The notes beneath the pieces are model-generated. The model saw only the letters and a list, made by a program, of their open reading frames with translations. It had not been told where the DNA came from and searched no databases. Below, piece after piece: positions 1 through 8,011 of a stretch of DNA of 64,000 nucleotides (positions are counted from its first letter, which is position 1; each line of letters opens with the position of its first letter). The position numbers and the translations under genes were made by a program. The stretch spans positions 248,001 to 312,000 of the forward strand of contig NZ_JAIVAJ010000005.1 in the NCBI RefSeq assembly GCF_020171725.1, in the 5' to 3' direction. This stretch comes from Halobacillus litoralis (GTDB taxonomy: Bacteria; Bacillota; Bacilli; Bacillales; Halobacillaceae).

Positions 1-1
1 A

Positions 2-673
2 GCATCGCCAGAATTCACATCACTGATTACCAACTCACTTGTGGTGTCCTTTATCGGTGCTGCTATGATTGTCGTGTTTGCTGTCATTATCGCGAATTTC
101 GCACGCATGCATCACAGCATCGTCTCGAAGTCAGCGGCCAGAGTGACCATCCTCGGGTATTCGATTCCCGGTGCGGTCATTGCAGTAGGAATCAGTACCG
201 TGTTCATACAAATCGACCAAGTGCTGTTCGGTTTTTACGATATGATCGGCATAACGCCTACACTGGCGTTGAGTACGAGCCTGTTTATGCTTATTTCCGC
301 ATACGTTATCCGCTTCCTGGCTGTCGGGTACAATTCCATCGAGTCAGGATTTGATAAAGTCGGAAACAAGTTCACCGAGGCATCAAGAATGCTCGGGATG
401 AACGTCACCAAGTCCTTTTTCAAGGTGGACGCCCGAATGATCAGAGGTTCGCTTGTCAGCGCGTTTATCCTTGCGTTTATTGAGATCCTGAAGGAACTTC
501 CCTTGACCCTGATCCTGCGTCCGTTTAATTTTGACACGTTGTCCACAAAGGCCTTCCAATATGCAAGTGATGAACAGATTCACGAAGCGTCGCTTGCTTC
601 GATCATCATCGTCTTGATTAGTGGCGTCGCGATTTATGTTTTCCATCAAGTTTTAGAAAAGGAGCAGAATTGA
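2..673 (+). CDS. Ferric iron ABC transporter permease (C-terminal part; gene enters from the left edge)
   Basis: This is the membrane-spanning subunit of a binding-protein-dependent Fe(III) importer, FbpB/SfuB type. The reading frame is open to the window edge (frame 2), so only the last roughly 220 residues are seen; an apparent GTG start at 41 is internal. The visible part has hydrophobic segments separated by a cytoplasmic EAA-type loop (EASRMLGMN...), where the ATPase docks, followed by the stretch RPFNFDTLSTKAFQYASDE that I associate with ferric-iron permeases. The stop codon lies 1 nt before the ATG of the ATPase gene, so the two are one operon; the substrate-binding protein would lie upstream outside the window. 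Substrate assignment rests on family resemblance. Confidence 0.85.
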   Translation, partial: ASPEFTSLITNSLVVSFIGAAMIVVFAVIIANFARMHHSIVSKSAARVTILGYSIPGAVIAVGISTVFIQIDQVLFGFYDMIGITPTLALSTSLFMLISAYVIRFLAVGYNSIESGFDKVGNKFTEASRMLGMNVTKSFFKVDARMIRGSLVSAFILAFIEILKELPLTLILRPFNFDTLSTKAFQYASDEQIHEASLASIIIVLISGVAIYVFHQVLEKEQN

Positions 674-674
674 T

Positions 675-1382
675 ATGTTTGTTCAAATCAAAGACCTTTG
701 CTTTAGTTATGGAAAAGAGAATACCATTCAGAACTTCAACTTATCGATAAACCAAGGACAGATTGTCTCGATTTTAGGTGAAAGCGGCAGTGGAAAAAGC
801 ACCGTACTCCGCCTGCTTTGCGGATTAGAAACGCCGAACCGTGGAGAAATTTCGATTGGTGGAGACGTTATGACCGATGACCGCCGCTTCGTTTTACCGG
901 AGAAGCGCGGGATCGGCATGGTCTTCCAGGACTATGCGCTTTTCCCTCATATGACGGTCGCTGAAAATATTCAATTCGGACTGAAAGGCTACGGCAGAAA
1001 AGCCAAGAAGCAACGGACGGATGAAGTGCTGGAGCTCGTGAACATGACGACGTTAGCCAAGCGCTACCCCCATGAATTAAGTGGCGGTCAGCAGCAGCGA
1101 ATCGCTCTTGCACGTGCCCTCGCACCGAAGCCATCTCTTCTTCTATTGGACGAACCGTTCAGTAATCTGGATGCAGACCTGCAGATCAAAATTCGGAGTG
1201 AACTGAAGGAGATCATCAAGCAAACGGGTACCACCTCTATATTCGTCACCCATGACCGTGAAGACTCCAAGGCGATTGCGGACCGGATCATCACGATGCG
1301 TGACGGCTCTGCTTATGACTGGGATTCGATCTGTACAATCAAATCCGAATTCCCTGAAGAGCAGTGGACGACTGTCCAATAA
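675..1382 (+). CDS. Ferric iron ABC transporter ATP-binding protein, short form
   Basis: The ATPase partner of the preceding permease energises iron import. It has Walker A GESGSGKST (residues 35-43), a Q-loop at VFQDYALFPH, the signature LSGGQQQRIALARAL, Walker B LLLLDEPFSNLD and the switch histidine in FVTHD. At 235 residues it ends soon after the nucleotide-binding domain, while FbpC/PotA-type ATPases usually reach about 340-350 residues with a C-terminal TOBE regulatory domain; that domain is absent. The ATG is preceded by AAAAGGAGCAG overlapping the permease stop. The 52-bp tandem repeats begin shortly downstream. Confidence 0.88.
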   Translation: MFVQIKDLCFSYGKENTIQNFNLSINQGQIVSILGESGSGKSTVLRLLCGLETPNRGEISIGGDVMTDDRRFVLPEKRGIGMVFQDYALFPHMTVAENIQFGLKGYGRKAKKQRTDEVLELVNMTTLAKRYPHELSGGQQQRIALARALAPKPSLLLLDEPFSNLDADLQIKIRSELKEIIKQTGTTSIFVTHDREDSKAIADRIITMRDGSAYDWDSICTIKSEFPEEQWTTVQ

Positions 1383-1426
1383 GGCCGGTTGATGGGTAAC
1401 GGGACAAAGAGCGGTACTTTTTATGG

Positions 1427-1668
1427 CTCACAGTCCCATTAAAATGTGATCGGGACTGTGAGCGTTATACCTCTGTGGTTCCTTGTCCTATTAGAGCGTT
1501 ATTGGGACTATCAATGCCTTACCACCATGGCTCCTTGTCCCATTAGAGCGTTATTGGGACTATCAATGCCTTACCACCATGGCCCCTTGTCCCATTAAAG
1601 CGTTATTGGGACTATCAATGCCTTACCACCATGGCTCCTTGTCCCATTAGAAAATAATTGGGACAAGG
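1427..1668. repeat. 52-bp tandem repeats flanked by GTCCC/GGGAC hairpins
   Basis: Three near-identical 52-bp units run 1481-1532, 1533-1584 and 1585-1636, followed by a partial unit from 1637. Each unit contains GTCCCA...TGGGAC inverted halves. Upstream, 1427-1437 and 1452-1462 form a perfect 11-bp stem (CTCACAGTCCC/GGGACTGTGAG), and the array closes with a perfect 10-bp stem 1637-1646/1659-1668 (CCTTGTCCCA/TGGGACAAGG). No convincing open frame runs through it. It separates the iron ABC operon from the convergent thioesterase gene; the role is unknown. Confidence 0.9.
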
Positions 1669-1711
1669 ATGAGCCCTACACCACTCAGCTTGTCCGAATA
1701 CACTATCGCAT

Positions 1712-1752
1712 CAAAAAAAGAAGCCCTGCTACCACCTGGTAGTAGGGCTTCT
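1712..1752 (-). terminator. Intrinsic terminator of the thioesterase gene
   Basis: A 15-bp stem (GAAGCCCTGCTACCA / TGGTAGTAGGGCTTC with one wobble) sits directly after the stop codon, and on the minus strand is followed by a run of T residues. Confidence 0.85.
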
Positions 1753-1755
1753 CTG

Positions 1756-2277
1756 TTATGAACGGTCCATCCAAGGTAAGCCTGTACCGAATTTCTCGGC
1801 AAGCTCTTTCGATTCTTTTCTACGTTCTTTACGGTGAAGGCGACGGCGTTCAGCACCTTCGTGCAGCCATTTCTCCTGTTCCGATTCTGGATACACGCCT
1901 GGAACCGGTGTCGGTTCGTTGTTTTCATCTACTGCCACCATCGATAAGAAGGCGGTCGCACAGACTTTCCGGTCTCCAGTAAGTAAATTTTCCGTGATGG
2001 CTTTGACAAACACTTCCATGGAGGTGTTGTGGGTGGCCGTTACGAAGGCTTCCAGACAGATCGTATCTCCTTCAAATACCGGCTGAAGAAAGTCGACGGA
2101 GTCCGTAGACGCGGTTACGACCGGCTTTCGACAGTGTCTGACGGAGGCAATCGCCGCGACGTCATCAATATAGGCCATCAGCTTTCCTCCGAAAAGAGTG
2201 CCGTGGCTGTTCGTATCTGGTGGGAGTACGTGGGAATTCTTTACGGTTAGTGATTCAATACAAGGTTTTGATTCCAT
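1756..2277 (-). CDS. Hotdog-fold acyl-CoA thioesterase (YkhA-like)
   Basis: Predicted to hydrolyse acyl-CoA thioesters to free acid and CoA. The 173-residue protein has the hotdog motif NSHGTLFGGKLMAYID near residues 23-38, including the H-G-T-L-F-G-G turn and a following Asp typical of the YkhA/cytosolic thioesterase family, then the strand-rich core with SVDFLQPV and CATAFLSMVAVD. The C-terminal 40 residues are charged (basic, ERRRLHRKERRKE). It is a single-gene unit with its own terminator. The physiological acyl substrate cannot be read from sequence. Confidence 0.85.
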   Translation of the reverse strand: MESKPCIESLTVKNSHVLPPDTNSHGTLFGGKLMAYIDDVAAIASVRHCRKPVVTASTDSVDFLQPVFEGDTICLEAFVTATHNTSMEVFVKAITENLLTGDRKVCATAFLSMVAVDENNEPTPVPGVYPESEQEKWLHEGAERRRLHRKERRKESKELAEKFGTGLPWMDRS

Positions 2278-2328
2278 ATCTTTTCCATCCTCTCTTTGAT
2301 GCCTTTTTCTTATGCTTATTATACCATG

Positions 2329-3648
2329 CTAGTCGGAAGGCAATTCGATTTCGAAAACAGCCCCTGATTCGTTATAGGCTTTGATCGATCCTCCGCTCCT
2401 CTCGACAATGGCTCTCGATATCGCAAGGCCCAGTCCTGTTTCCCCGCCTTTTCCTTTCATGAAACGTTCAAACAGCTGCGAGAGAAGTTCTTGCGGGATT
2501 CCCTCTCCATCATCGCTGACCTTAACGACCAGGGATTGATTCTTTTCGAATGTCTCCACCCTCACCTCATGTTCGGCGTGACGGATGGCGTTACTGATGA
2601 TGTTGATGAAGGCCTGCAGAACCCGCTCGTGGTCCACTTCGGCATAAAAGGATTCATCGGTTTGTATGGACAAGGCGACTCCTTTTTCCTGTGCAAGTGG
2701 GAGTAGACGGTCATGTGCTTGCGTCACTAAACTCATGATGTCCGTTCGTTCCGGATGATAGACATCTTCACTGCTGTCTAATTTGGCGAGCAGAATCATT
2801 TCATTTACGATTTTCTTCAATCGTTCGGTCTCGCTGATCATGACGTTATAGCCTTTTTCCGCTGCCTCCCCTTCGAAGATGCCGTCGCGTATCCCTTCTG
2901 CGTAACCTTGAATCGACTGCAGGGGGGTCTTCAATTCATGAGAAGCGTTTTGGAAGAACTGCTTCTGGCTGTGAATGTATCGGGAAAGCTCACTCGCCAT
3001 ATTCCGGACGCTCTGCTCTACTTCTTTGATCTCACCCGTTGCTTCGACGGCTTCAAGCTGGTCGAACTGCCGTTTCTCGATTTTCTTCAATTCGAGCTTC
3101 AATCGGGACAGAGGCGTGACCAACCTTCGTGTGAAAAAGTAGCTGATCAATACGGCTAAGATTAATCCGATTAAGATGACGACAATCATTCGAAGCGCGA
3201 ATACTGATTGTACGGCTTGAAGATCGTTCAGAGGAGTCGCCATGACGAGCACTTGGTCGCTCCGCGGAGACAGTGGGAAATCATAAACGACGAAGCGCTC
3301 TCCCCCGCCTGCCCACACTTCCTGATTGACGAGTTCTCCTTCATATCTTAGCACCCACTCCTGTGCTATGTTCGCAGGCATTGTCCGAAAAAGGATCACA
3401 TCCTCCTCTTGATTGAACAGAAGCATCGGATAGTTGCGGTCCTGAACAAGTTGCGATAATGTAGGTCCGCTGGATGGGCTTTGATCGTTGATGACATCAA
3501 TCAGGATGTCAGCCCGTGCCTCGAGCTGCCGCCTTTCATCTAAGATCAGCATGTCCATTAATAAGGAATAAATAAAGAACGCTGTAATCGTCATCAAAAC
3601 GAGAATCAAAGCGGTGAATGCTGCATTCAATTGATAGTGCAGCTTCAT
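2329..3648 (-). CDS. cssS: Secretion-stress sensor histidine kinase (CssS-like)
   Basis: Membrane sensor kinase likely to detect misfolded or over-produced exported protein and phosphorylate the neighbouring response regulator. From the chosen start (MKLHYQLN) there is a first membrane helix at about 8-32, an extracytoplasmic domain of about 120 residues, a second helix at about 155-175, a HAMP linker, the H box ASHELKTP (His near 237), and N, G1 and G2 boxes (NIISNAIRH, DDGEGI, GLGLAIS). The longer frame to 3684 is rejected because ATG at 3648 overlaps the regulator stop as ATGA, the usual coupled arrangement. The gene pair is divergent from an HtrA-type protease, as cssRS is with htrB in Bacillus subtilis, which supports the assignment. 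Confidence 0.85.
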   Translation of the reverse strand: MKLHYQLNAAFTALILVLMTITAFFIYSLLMDMLILDERRQLEARADILIDVINDQSPSSGPTLSQLVQDRNYPMLLFNQEEDVILFRTMPANIAQEWVLRYEGELVNQEVWAGGGERFVVYDFPLSPRSDQVLVMATPLNDLQAVQSVFALRMIVVILIGLILAVLISYFFTRRLVTPLSRLKLELKKIEKRQFDQLEAVEATGEIKEVEQSVRNMASELSRYIHSQKQFFQNASHELKTPLQSIQGYAEGIRDGIFEGEAAEKGYNVMISETERLKKIVNEMILLAKLDSSEDVYHPERTDIMSLVTQAHDRLLPLAQEKGVALSIQTDESFYAEVDHERVLQAFINIISNAIRHAEHEVRVETFEKNQSLVVKVSDDGEGIPQELLSQLFERFMKGKGGETGLGLAISRAIVERSGGSIKAYNESGAVFEIELPSD

Positions 3649-4325
3649 GAAGACTGTCCTCTCAGCCGGTAGCCGTGACCCCATACTGTCTCGATCGGCA
3701 CGTCTTTCATTTTCTTACGCAGTCTTTTCACTAAATCATCGACCGCTCTGTCGCTGCCAAAGTAATCGTCCCCCCATACACGGACGAGTAGTTCTTCCCT
3801 TGAGAAGGCACGGTTTTGCTGTGAGGCCAGAATCTTAAGAAGCTCGAATTCTTTCGTCGTGACATCGATTTCCTTCCCTTGAAAATAAGCACGACGCTCT
3901 GATTCATTCAGCTCCAGGTCTCCCGCTTGAATCCGGTCCGACTCCTGCTCAGGCTGCATCACCTGCCACCTTTTCAAATGTCGTTTGACCCGGGCGACCA
4001 GCTCTCTTGGGCTGAACGGTTTCGTTAAGTAATCATCTCCGCCGAGCTCAAGTCCTATAATCTTGTCCACTTCTTCATCTTTTGCTGAAATGATGATAAT
4101 GGGAACTTCAGAAGTCTGCCTGACCCGCTTACAGAATTCATAACCATCCATTCCAGGCAGCATGATATCAAGCACCCATAGGTCCGGCGACTCTTTTTCG
4201 AAAATGTCCCATGCTTCTTCAGCCGTTTCCACCGCCTGAACGACATACCCTTCTTTCTTTAAATAGCCTTCGACAATATCACGGATGTTCGGGTCATCCT
4301 CGACGAGTCCAATGAACTGATCCAT
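3645..4325 (-). CDS. cssR: Secretion-stress response regulator (CssR-like, OmpR family)
   Basis: DNA-binding partner of the CssS-like kinase. It has a receiver domain with the acidic pocket EDD near the N-terminus, the phospho-acceptor Asp in VLDIMLPGMDGYEF (about residue 53) and the conserved Lys in LTKPFSPREL, then a winged-helix output domain ending WGDDYFGSDRAVDDLVKRLR. This C-terminal stretch closely resembles what I recall of B. subtilis CssR. ATG at 4325 is preferred over 4331 because AAGGGGG lies directly in front of the upstream ATG and at normal distance from the downstream one. In B. subtilis the regulator activates htrA and htrB; here the protease gene starts about 240 bp away on the other strand. 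Confidence 0.86.
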   Translation of the reverse strand: MDQFIGLVEDDPNIRDIVEGYLKKEGYVVQAVETAEEAWDIFEKESPDLWVLDIMLPGMDGYEFCKRVRQTSEVPIIIISAKDEEVDKIIGLELGGDDYLTKPFSPRELVARVKRHLKRWQVMQPEQESDRIQAGDLELNESERRAYFQGKEIDVTTKEFELLKILASQQNRAFSREELLVRVWGDDYFGSDRAVDDLVKRLRKKMKDVPIETVWGHGYRLRGQSS

Positions 4326-4561
4326 GGTCATCCCCCTTCCTATCGATTTGTTTTTCTATTTTCTCATAGATTCCATCACTTCTCCCTCTTTACACACTTA
4401 TTCCACATTTTCTCCAAATTCATTCCATAGGTGATCCGTAGAATAAGAATTGTCAGAGGGAAACAGCCAAGAAAAAAAGCGATGGGCCTCTTAGCAGCTA
4501 TGGTGAATCCGGCTCTCGCTTTCCATCAATATAAGTACTCTAAGCTCTAGAAAGGAGTTAC
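4326..4561. promoter_or_regulatory. cssR / htrB-like divergent intergenic region
   Basis: This 236-bp region must hold the promoters of both divergent units. TTCCA-centred repeats occur at 4371, 4401 and 4423 (ATTCCATC, ATTCCACA, ATTCCATA) and are candidate regulator half-sites, but spacing is irregular (30 and 22 bp). AAAGGAG at 4551-4557 is the protease ribosome binding site. I see no consensus -35/-10 pair I would defend. Confidence 0.3.
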
Positions 4562-5707
4562 TTGTCAGCTATGATGAATAACGAAGAGAAGAAGAATCAG
4601 AGAAACTACAAACGTTCTGGATTAGCCTTTAGTGTGCTGGGAGCCATCGTCGCAGTCTTCACTGTTACGACAGTCTTCCAATGGCAGGGTATTTCCGTAG
4701 ATATTAATACAAGTCCACCGACAGCACAAGCCAATGAGTTAGATCTTGGTCAGAGCCAAAATGCTGTATCCCAAGCCATCGATGAAACATCGAAAGCGGT
4801 GGTGGGCGTAAGTAATATTAAAAATTCCCAAAAAGCCGGCACAGGATCTGGGGTCATCTATAAAGAAGATGGAGATCAAGCATTTGTCGTCACGAATCAT
4901 CACGTCGTAGAAGGGGCTTCATCCCTTGAAGTCATTTTGAGTGATGGCGCGAAAGTAGATGCCGAATTAATGGGCAGTGACCCACTCACAGACCTAGCCG
5001 TTTTACAAATAGATAGCGAACATGTCGAAAAGGTTGCAGAATTCGCGAACGCCGATGATGTAGCGGTCGGTCAAACAGCCATTGCGATCGGTAACCCGCT
5101 GGGCATGGAATTCGCAGGTTCCGCTACGAAAGGGATTGTCAGCGGTCTTAACCGTAATATTCCGGTAGATATTAACGGAGACCGACAGCCAGACTGGCAA
5201 ACGGAAGTGATTCAGACAGACGCAGCCATTAACCCAGGTAATAGTGGCGGTGCTCTGATCAACCTTCAAGGTGAAGTCATCGGAGTCAACTCGATGAAAA
5301 TCGCCAAGGAAGAAGTTGAAGGCATTGGATTCTCCATCCCTATGAATGTAGCGAAGCCAGTCATTGAAGACTTAGAAACAAACGGTGAAGTGGAACGCCC
5401 TTACATGGGAGTTTCTCTCCAAGACGTCGCCCAAGTCCCTCAGGCAGCTCTGCAGCAGCAATTGAACCTTCCTGCTGATGTTACACAAGGTGTAATCGTC
5501 AGAGGAGTAGAGCAAGGTTCCGCCGCTGCGGACGCTGGACTCAAGCAGTTCGACGTCATCACCGAAGTGAACGGCGAACAAGTCGAATCACTTATGGACC
5601 TTCGCCAATTCCTTTATAACGAAACAGAAGGTGGCGAAACGGTCGAACTGACGGTGTACCGTGACGGTCAACCGTCAACTGCAGAACTCACGCTTTCCTC
5701 CCAGTAA
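4562..5707 (+). CDS. htrB: HtrA-like membrane-anchored serine protease with PDZ domain
   Basis: Quality-control protease acting outside the membrane on misfolded exported proteins. A charged N-terminus is followed by one membrane anchor (about residues 20-42), a trypsin-like domain with the catalytic triad His114 (TNHHVVEG), Asp144 (DPLTDLAVL) and Ser228 (NPGNSGGAL), and a C-terminal PDZ domain (about 275-375). Start is ambiguous: TTG at 4562 lies 4 nt after AAAGGAG, ATG at 4571 and 4574 lie 13-16 nt after it. Divergent from cssRS, so probably CssR-controlled; htrB rather than htrA is chosen on that synteny only. Confidence 0.88.
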   Translation: MSAMMNNEEKKNQRNYKRSGLAFSVLGAIVAVFTVTTVFQWQGISVDINTSPPTAQANELDLGQSQNAVSQAIDETSKAVVGVSNIKNSQKAGTGSGVIYKEDGDQAFVVTNHHVVEGASSLEVILSDGAKVDAELMGSDPLTDLAVLQIDSEHVEKVAEFANADDVAVGQTAIAIGNPLGMEFAGSATKGIVSGLNRNIPVDINGDRQPDWQTEVIQTDAAINPGNSGGALINLQGEVIGVNSMKIAKEEVEGIGFSIPMNVAKPVIEDLETNGEVERPYMGVSLQDVAQVPQAALQQQLNLPADVTQGVIVRGVEQGSAAADAGLKQFDVITEVNGEQVESLMDLRQFLYNETEGGETVELTVYRDGQPSTAELTLSSQ

Positions 5708-5774
5708 AGGAAAGACGTTAGAGAGGGTTTCCCTCCCTCTCTCTAATAAAACCCATACAACCTCTCTTGAAAGA

Positions 5775-5809
5775 AGAGCGCTCCGTCTTATGACAGAGCG
5801 CTCTTTTTG
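5775..5809. terminator. Terminator between the protease and cardiolipin synthase genes
   Basis: AGAGCGCTC...GAGCGCTCT hairpin with an inner GTC/GAC extension is followed by TTTTTG on the plus strand. The genes converge here. A second stem, GAGAGGG/CCCTCTC, lies just upstream around 5717-5740. Confidence 0.8.
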
Positions 5810-5815
5810 TTTGGA

Positions 5816-7270
5816 TTATAGGATTGGAGAAAGCAGACGTGAGATGGCTTCTTTGAAGCGGATCCATTTCGATCTTGATTGGTAGAGCTTATACGTCAGT
5901 TCAGACGAGTCGACCATATCCTCGTGAAAACGGTCGGCGAGAACTTCTGCAATTTCAGGATGATATAAGAATGCGTTGGCTTCGAAGTTCAGACGGAAGC
6001 TTCGTACATCGATGTTTGCCGTGCCGACGGATGCGATTTCACCGTCTACTACAATGGTTTTAGCGTGAAGGAATCCTTTTTGATAGACATAAACGGAAGC
6101 CCCCGCCTGCAGCATGTCTCCGATATTCGAGAACGTCGCCCAGTACACAAACGGGTGATCCGGCTTATTCGGAATCATGATCCTGACGTCGACTCCAGAC
6201 AAAACCGCAATGCGCAGTGCGTCAAGCAGACTGTCATCTGGAATGAAATAAGGCGTCTGGATGTAGACATATTCTTTCGCGGACATGATCATCTTCATAT
6301 AGCCGTGCTTAATCTGTTCCCAGTCGGAATCCGGGCCGCTTGAGACAATCTGCATGCCGACGTCCCCTTTGGATTCCGCGTTGTAAAAACGGTCTTCATA
6401 TAAAATATCCTTACGGGAGGCCTGATTCCAGTCGAGAATGAAGCGCGTCTGCATGTGGTTGACCGCTCCACCTTCCACTCGTAAGTGCGTATCCCGCCAG
6501 TAGCCGAATCTCTTATTGAACCCTAAGTATTCATCCCCGATGTTGAACCCGCCGATGTATCCTACTTTTCCATCAATGATGGCAAGCTTACGGTGGTTGC
6601 GGTAATTGATTTTCAAGTTCACCTTCGGGACGAGGGAAGGGAAGAATGCTTCTACATCCCCACCTGCATCTTGAATGCGTTTCACGAATTTGCGACTTAA
6701 AAGACGCGAACCCATGTCATCATACAGCAGCTTGACTTCTACACCCTGCTTCGCCTTTTCGATCAGTGCGTTGGCAAGCCGCTCCCCGAGATTGTCATGG
6801 CGCACAATATAGTAAAGCAGATGCACATGGTCCTCTGCCTGTTTAATATCCTCAATCAGAGCGTGGAATTTCTTCTGTCCGTCGGTAAACAGCTCCACCT
6901 CATTATCCTGTGAGAGAAGTGCATCATTATTCTTCAGATGCATGTAAATCAAGTCTTCATACTTCTCCATCGCAGGATGATGCACCTCGAAGGTATCCTC
7001 TTTAATTGCGTTCAGCTGTTCCTGAACAGAGGTGAGCAGTCCGAGCCTGCTCTTTTTATCCCACGTAAAGATTTCTTTTTTGCTGAGCCTGCGTCCGAAG
7101 ATTAAGTAGAGTAAGAATCCTGCAATCGGAAGAAACAACAAAACCATCAACCACGCCCAAGTGGCACTGGCATCTCTCCGCTCTAAGAAGATGATGGCTA
7201 ATGCCAATAGTACGTTCAAGAAAAGGATAAAACTCAATATATAAGGAAAAAAGTTCACTTGGCACACCAA
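5816..7270 (-). CDS. cls: Cardiolipin synthase, phospholipase D superfamily
   Basis: Joins two phosphatidylglycerol molecules to cardiolipin at the cytoplasmic membrane. Two N-terminal membrane helices (about 8-28 and 38-58) are followed by two HKD motifs: His226-Lys228-Asp233 (NHRKLAIIDG) and His402-Lys404-Asp409 (LHAKTIVVDG), each followed by the GG/GT-x-N elements expected of the family. Length 484 matches bacterial Cls (about 480). The 5' end is uncertain: TTG at 7270, GTG at 7267 and GTG at 7258 are all possible, with AAGG immediately upstream of the first. Confidence 0.93.
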   Translation of the reverse strand: MVCQVNFFPYILSFILFLNVLLALAIIFLERRDASATWAWLMVLLFLPIAGFLLYLIFGRRLSKKEIFTWDKKSRLGLLTSVQEQLNAIKEDTFEVHHPAMEKYEDLIYMHLKNNDALLSQDNEVELFTDGQKKFHALIEDIKQAEDHVHLLYYIVRHDNLGERLANALIEKAKQGVEVKLLYDDMGSRLLSRKFVKRIQDAGGDVEAFFPSLVPKVNLKINYRNHRKLAIIDGKVGYIGGFNIGDEYLGFNKRFGYWRDTHLRVEGGAVNHMQTRFILDWNQASRKDILYEDRFYNAESKGDVGMQIVSSGPDSDWEQIKHGYMKMIMSAKEYVYIQTPYFIPDDSLLDALRIAVLSGVDVRIMIPNKPDHPFVYWATFSNIGDMLQAGASVYVYQKGFLHAKTIVVDGEIASVGTANIDVRSFRLNFEANAFLYHPEIAEVLADRFHEDMVDSSELTYKLYQSRSKWIRFKEAISRLLSPIL

Positions 7271-7334
7271 CCTTCATTTAACAAGTCATAGAGGGAACCA
7301 TTCTATCACTTATACCTATCTTACCTTCAAAAAA

Positions 7335-7368
7335 GAAGAGATATGCTCCCTATTCAAAGCATACCTCT
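7335..7368 (-). terminator. Terminator of nadR
   Basis: On the minus strand AGAGGTATGC...GCATATCTCT (one G-T pair) is followed by a T-rich run (TCTTTTTTGA), directly after the stop of the repressor gene. Confidence 0.75.
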
Positions 7369-7382
7369 TTTCTCTTCATGAT

Positions 7383-7934
7383 TCATTCATTTTTCATTAA
7401 AATTCCAGCTTCTTTCAATTCGTCGATCGCTTCCTCTAAAGCCTCTTTGCTTTCAGAGGCAATCGTGTGGGTGTGAATGCCGCCTGTTAACTCCAGTAAG
7501 AAGGACGCATTCGTTGACTCCACCTGTCCGATAAATTTCTTGACGTCACGTCGGTTGGAGATTCTAAGCTGAGCTGTCAAATCTCCGTAGATCGGATGCT
7601 CGACGACGACATCTTGTACATAAACGCCATGATCCACTAAGATGTTCAATTCATCCTCTGTCTCATCTGCATCGTGCTGACAGACAATTGTTCGCTGATA
7701 GGCCAGTTCATCTTTTGCATCGGTCATAAACAGATACCCCTGGCTTGTCGCTACAATTGGTTCATTTCGAGCTTTCAACAATGAAACATCTCCTACGATA
7801 ACTTGCCTCGTTACGTTCATTTCTTCGGCCAATGAACTTCCTGTGACGGGCGTTCCGCGCTGTTTCAACAGAGTTAGGATGTGTTCTCTTCGTTCACTTG
7901 CTTTCATTTTTTTGGATGATTGACTCATAGACAA
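7383..7934 (-). CDS. nadR: NAD biosynthesis transcription repressor (NadR/NiaR, HTH plus 3H domain)
   Basis: Nicotinic-acid-responsive repressor of NAD synthesis and niacin uptake in Bacillus. The N-terminal HTH_11-type domain (ERREHILTLLKQRGTPVTGS, then VTRQVIVGDVSLLKARNEPI) is followed by a 3H domain whose three hallmark histidines are visible (DHGVYVQDVVVEHPIYG, GGIHTHT). Length 183 agrees with B. subtilis NadR (YrxA). No nad or nif-like genes adjoin it, though a nicotinamidase gene lies at 61.5 kb in this window. Confidence 0.88.
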   Translation of the reverse strand: MSMSQSSKKMKASERREHILTLLKQRGTPVTGSSLAEEMNVTRQVIVGDVSLLKARNEPIVATSQGYLFMTDAKDELAYQRTIVCQHDADETEDELNILVDHGVYVQDVVVEHPIYGDLTAQLRISNRRDVKKFIGQVESTNASFLLELTGGIHTHTIASESKEALEEAIDELKEAGILMKNE

Positions 7935-8011
7935 ACGGCTCCTTCGTGCAATTTACATAACGTTATCTTACCACAAGAGATGGGACTTCCGGAAGAGATA
8001 GGACATGTCTC

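Noticed and set aside
1481-1668. Regularly repeated sequence as a CRISPR array
   Set aside because: Repeats are directly tandem (52-bp period) with no unique spacers between them, and no cas genes occur in the window. The Cas4-like domain at 40.9 kb is fused to a helicase and not linked.
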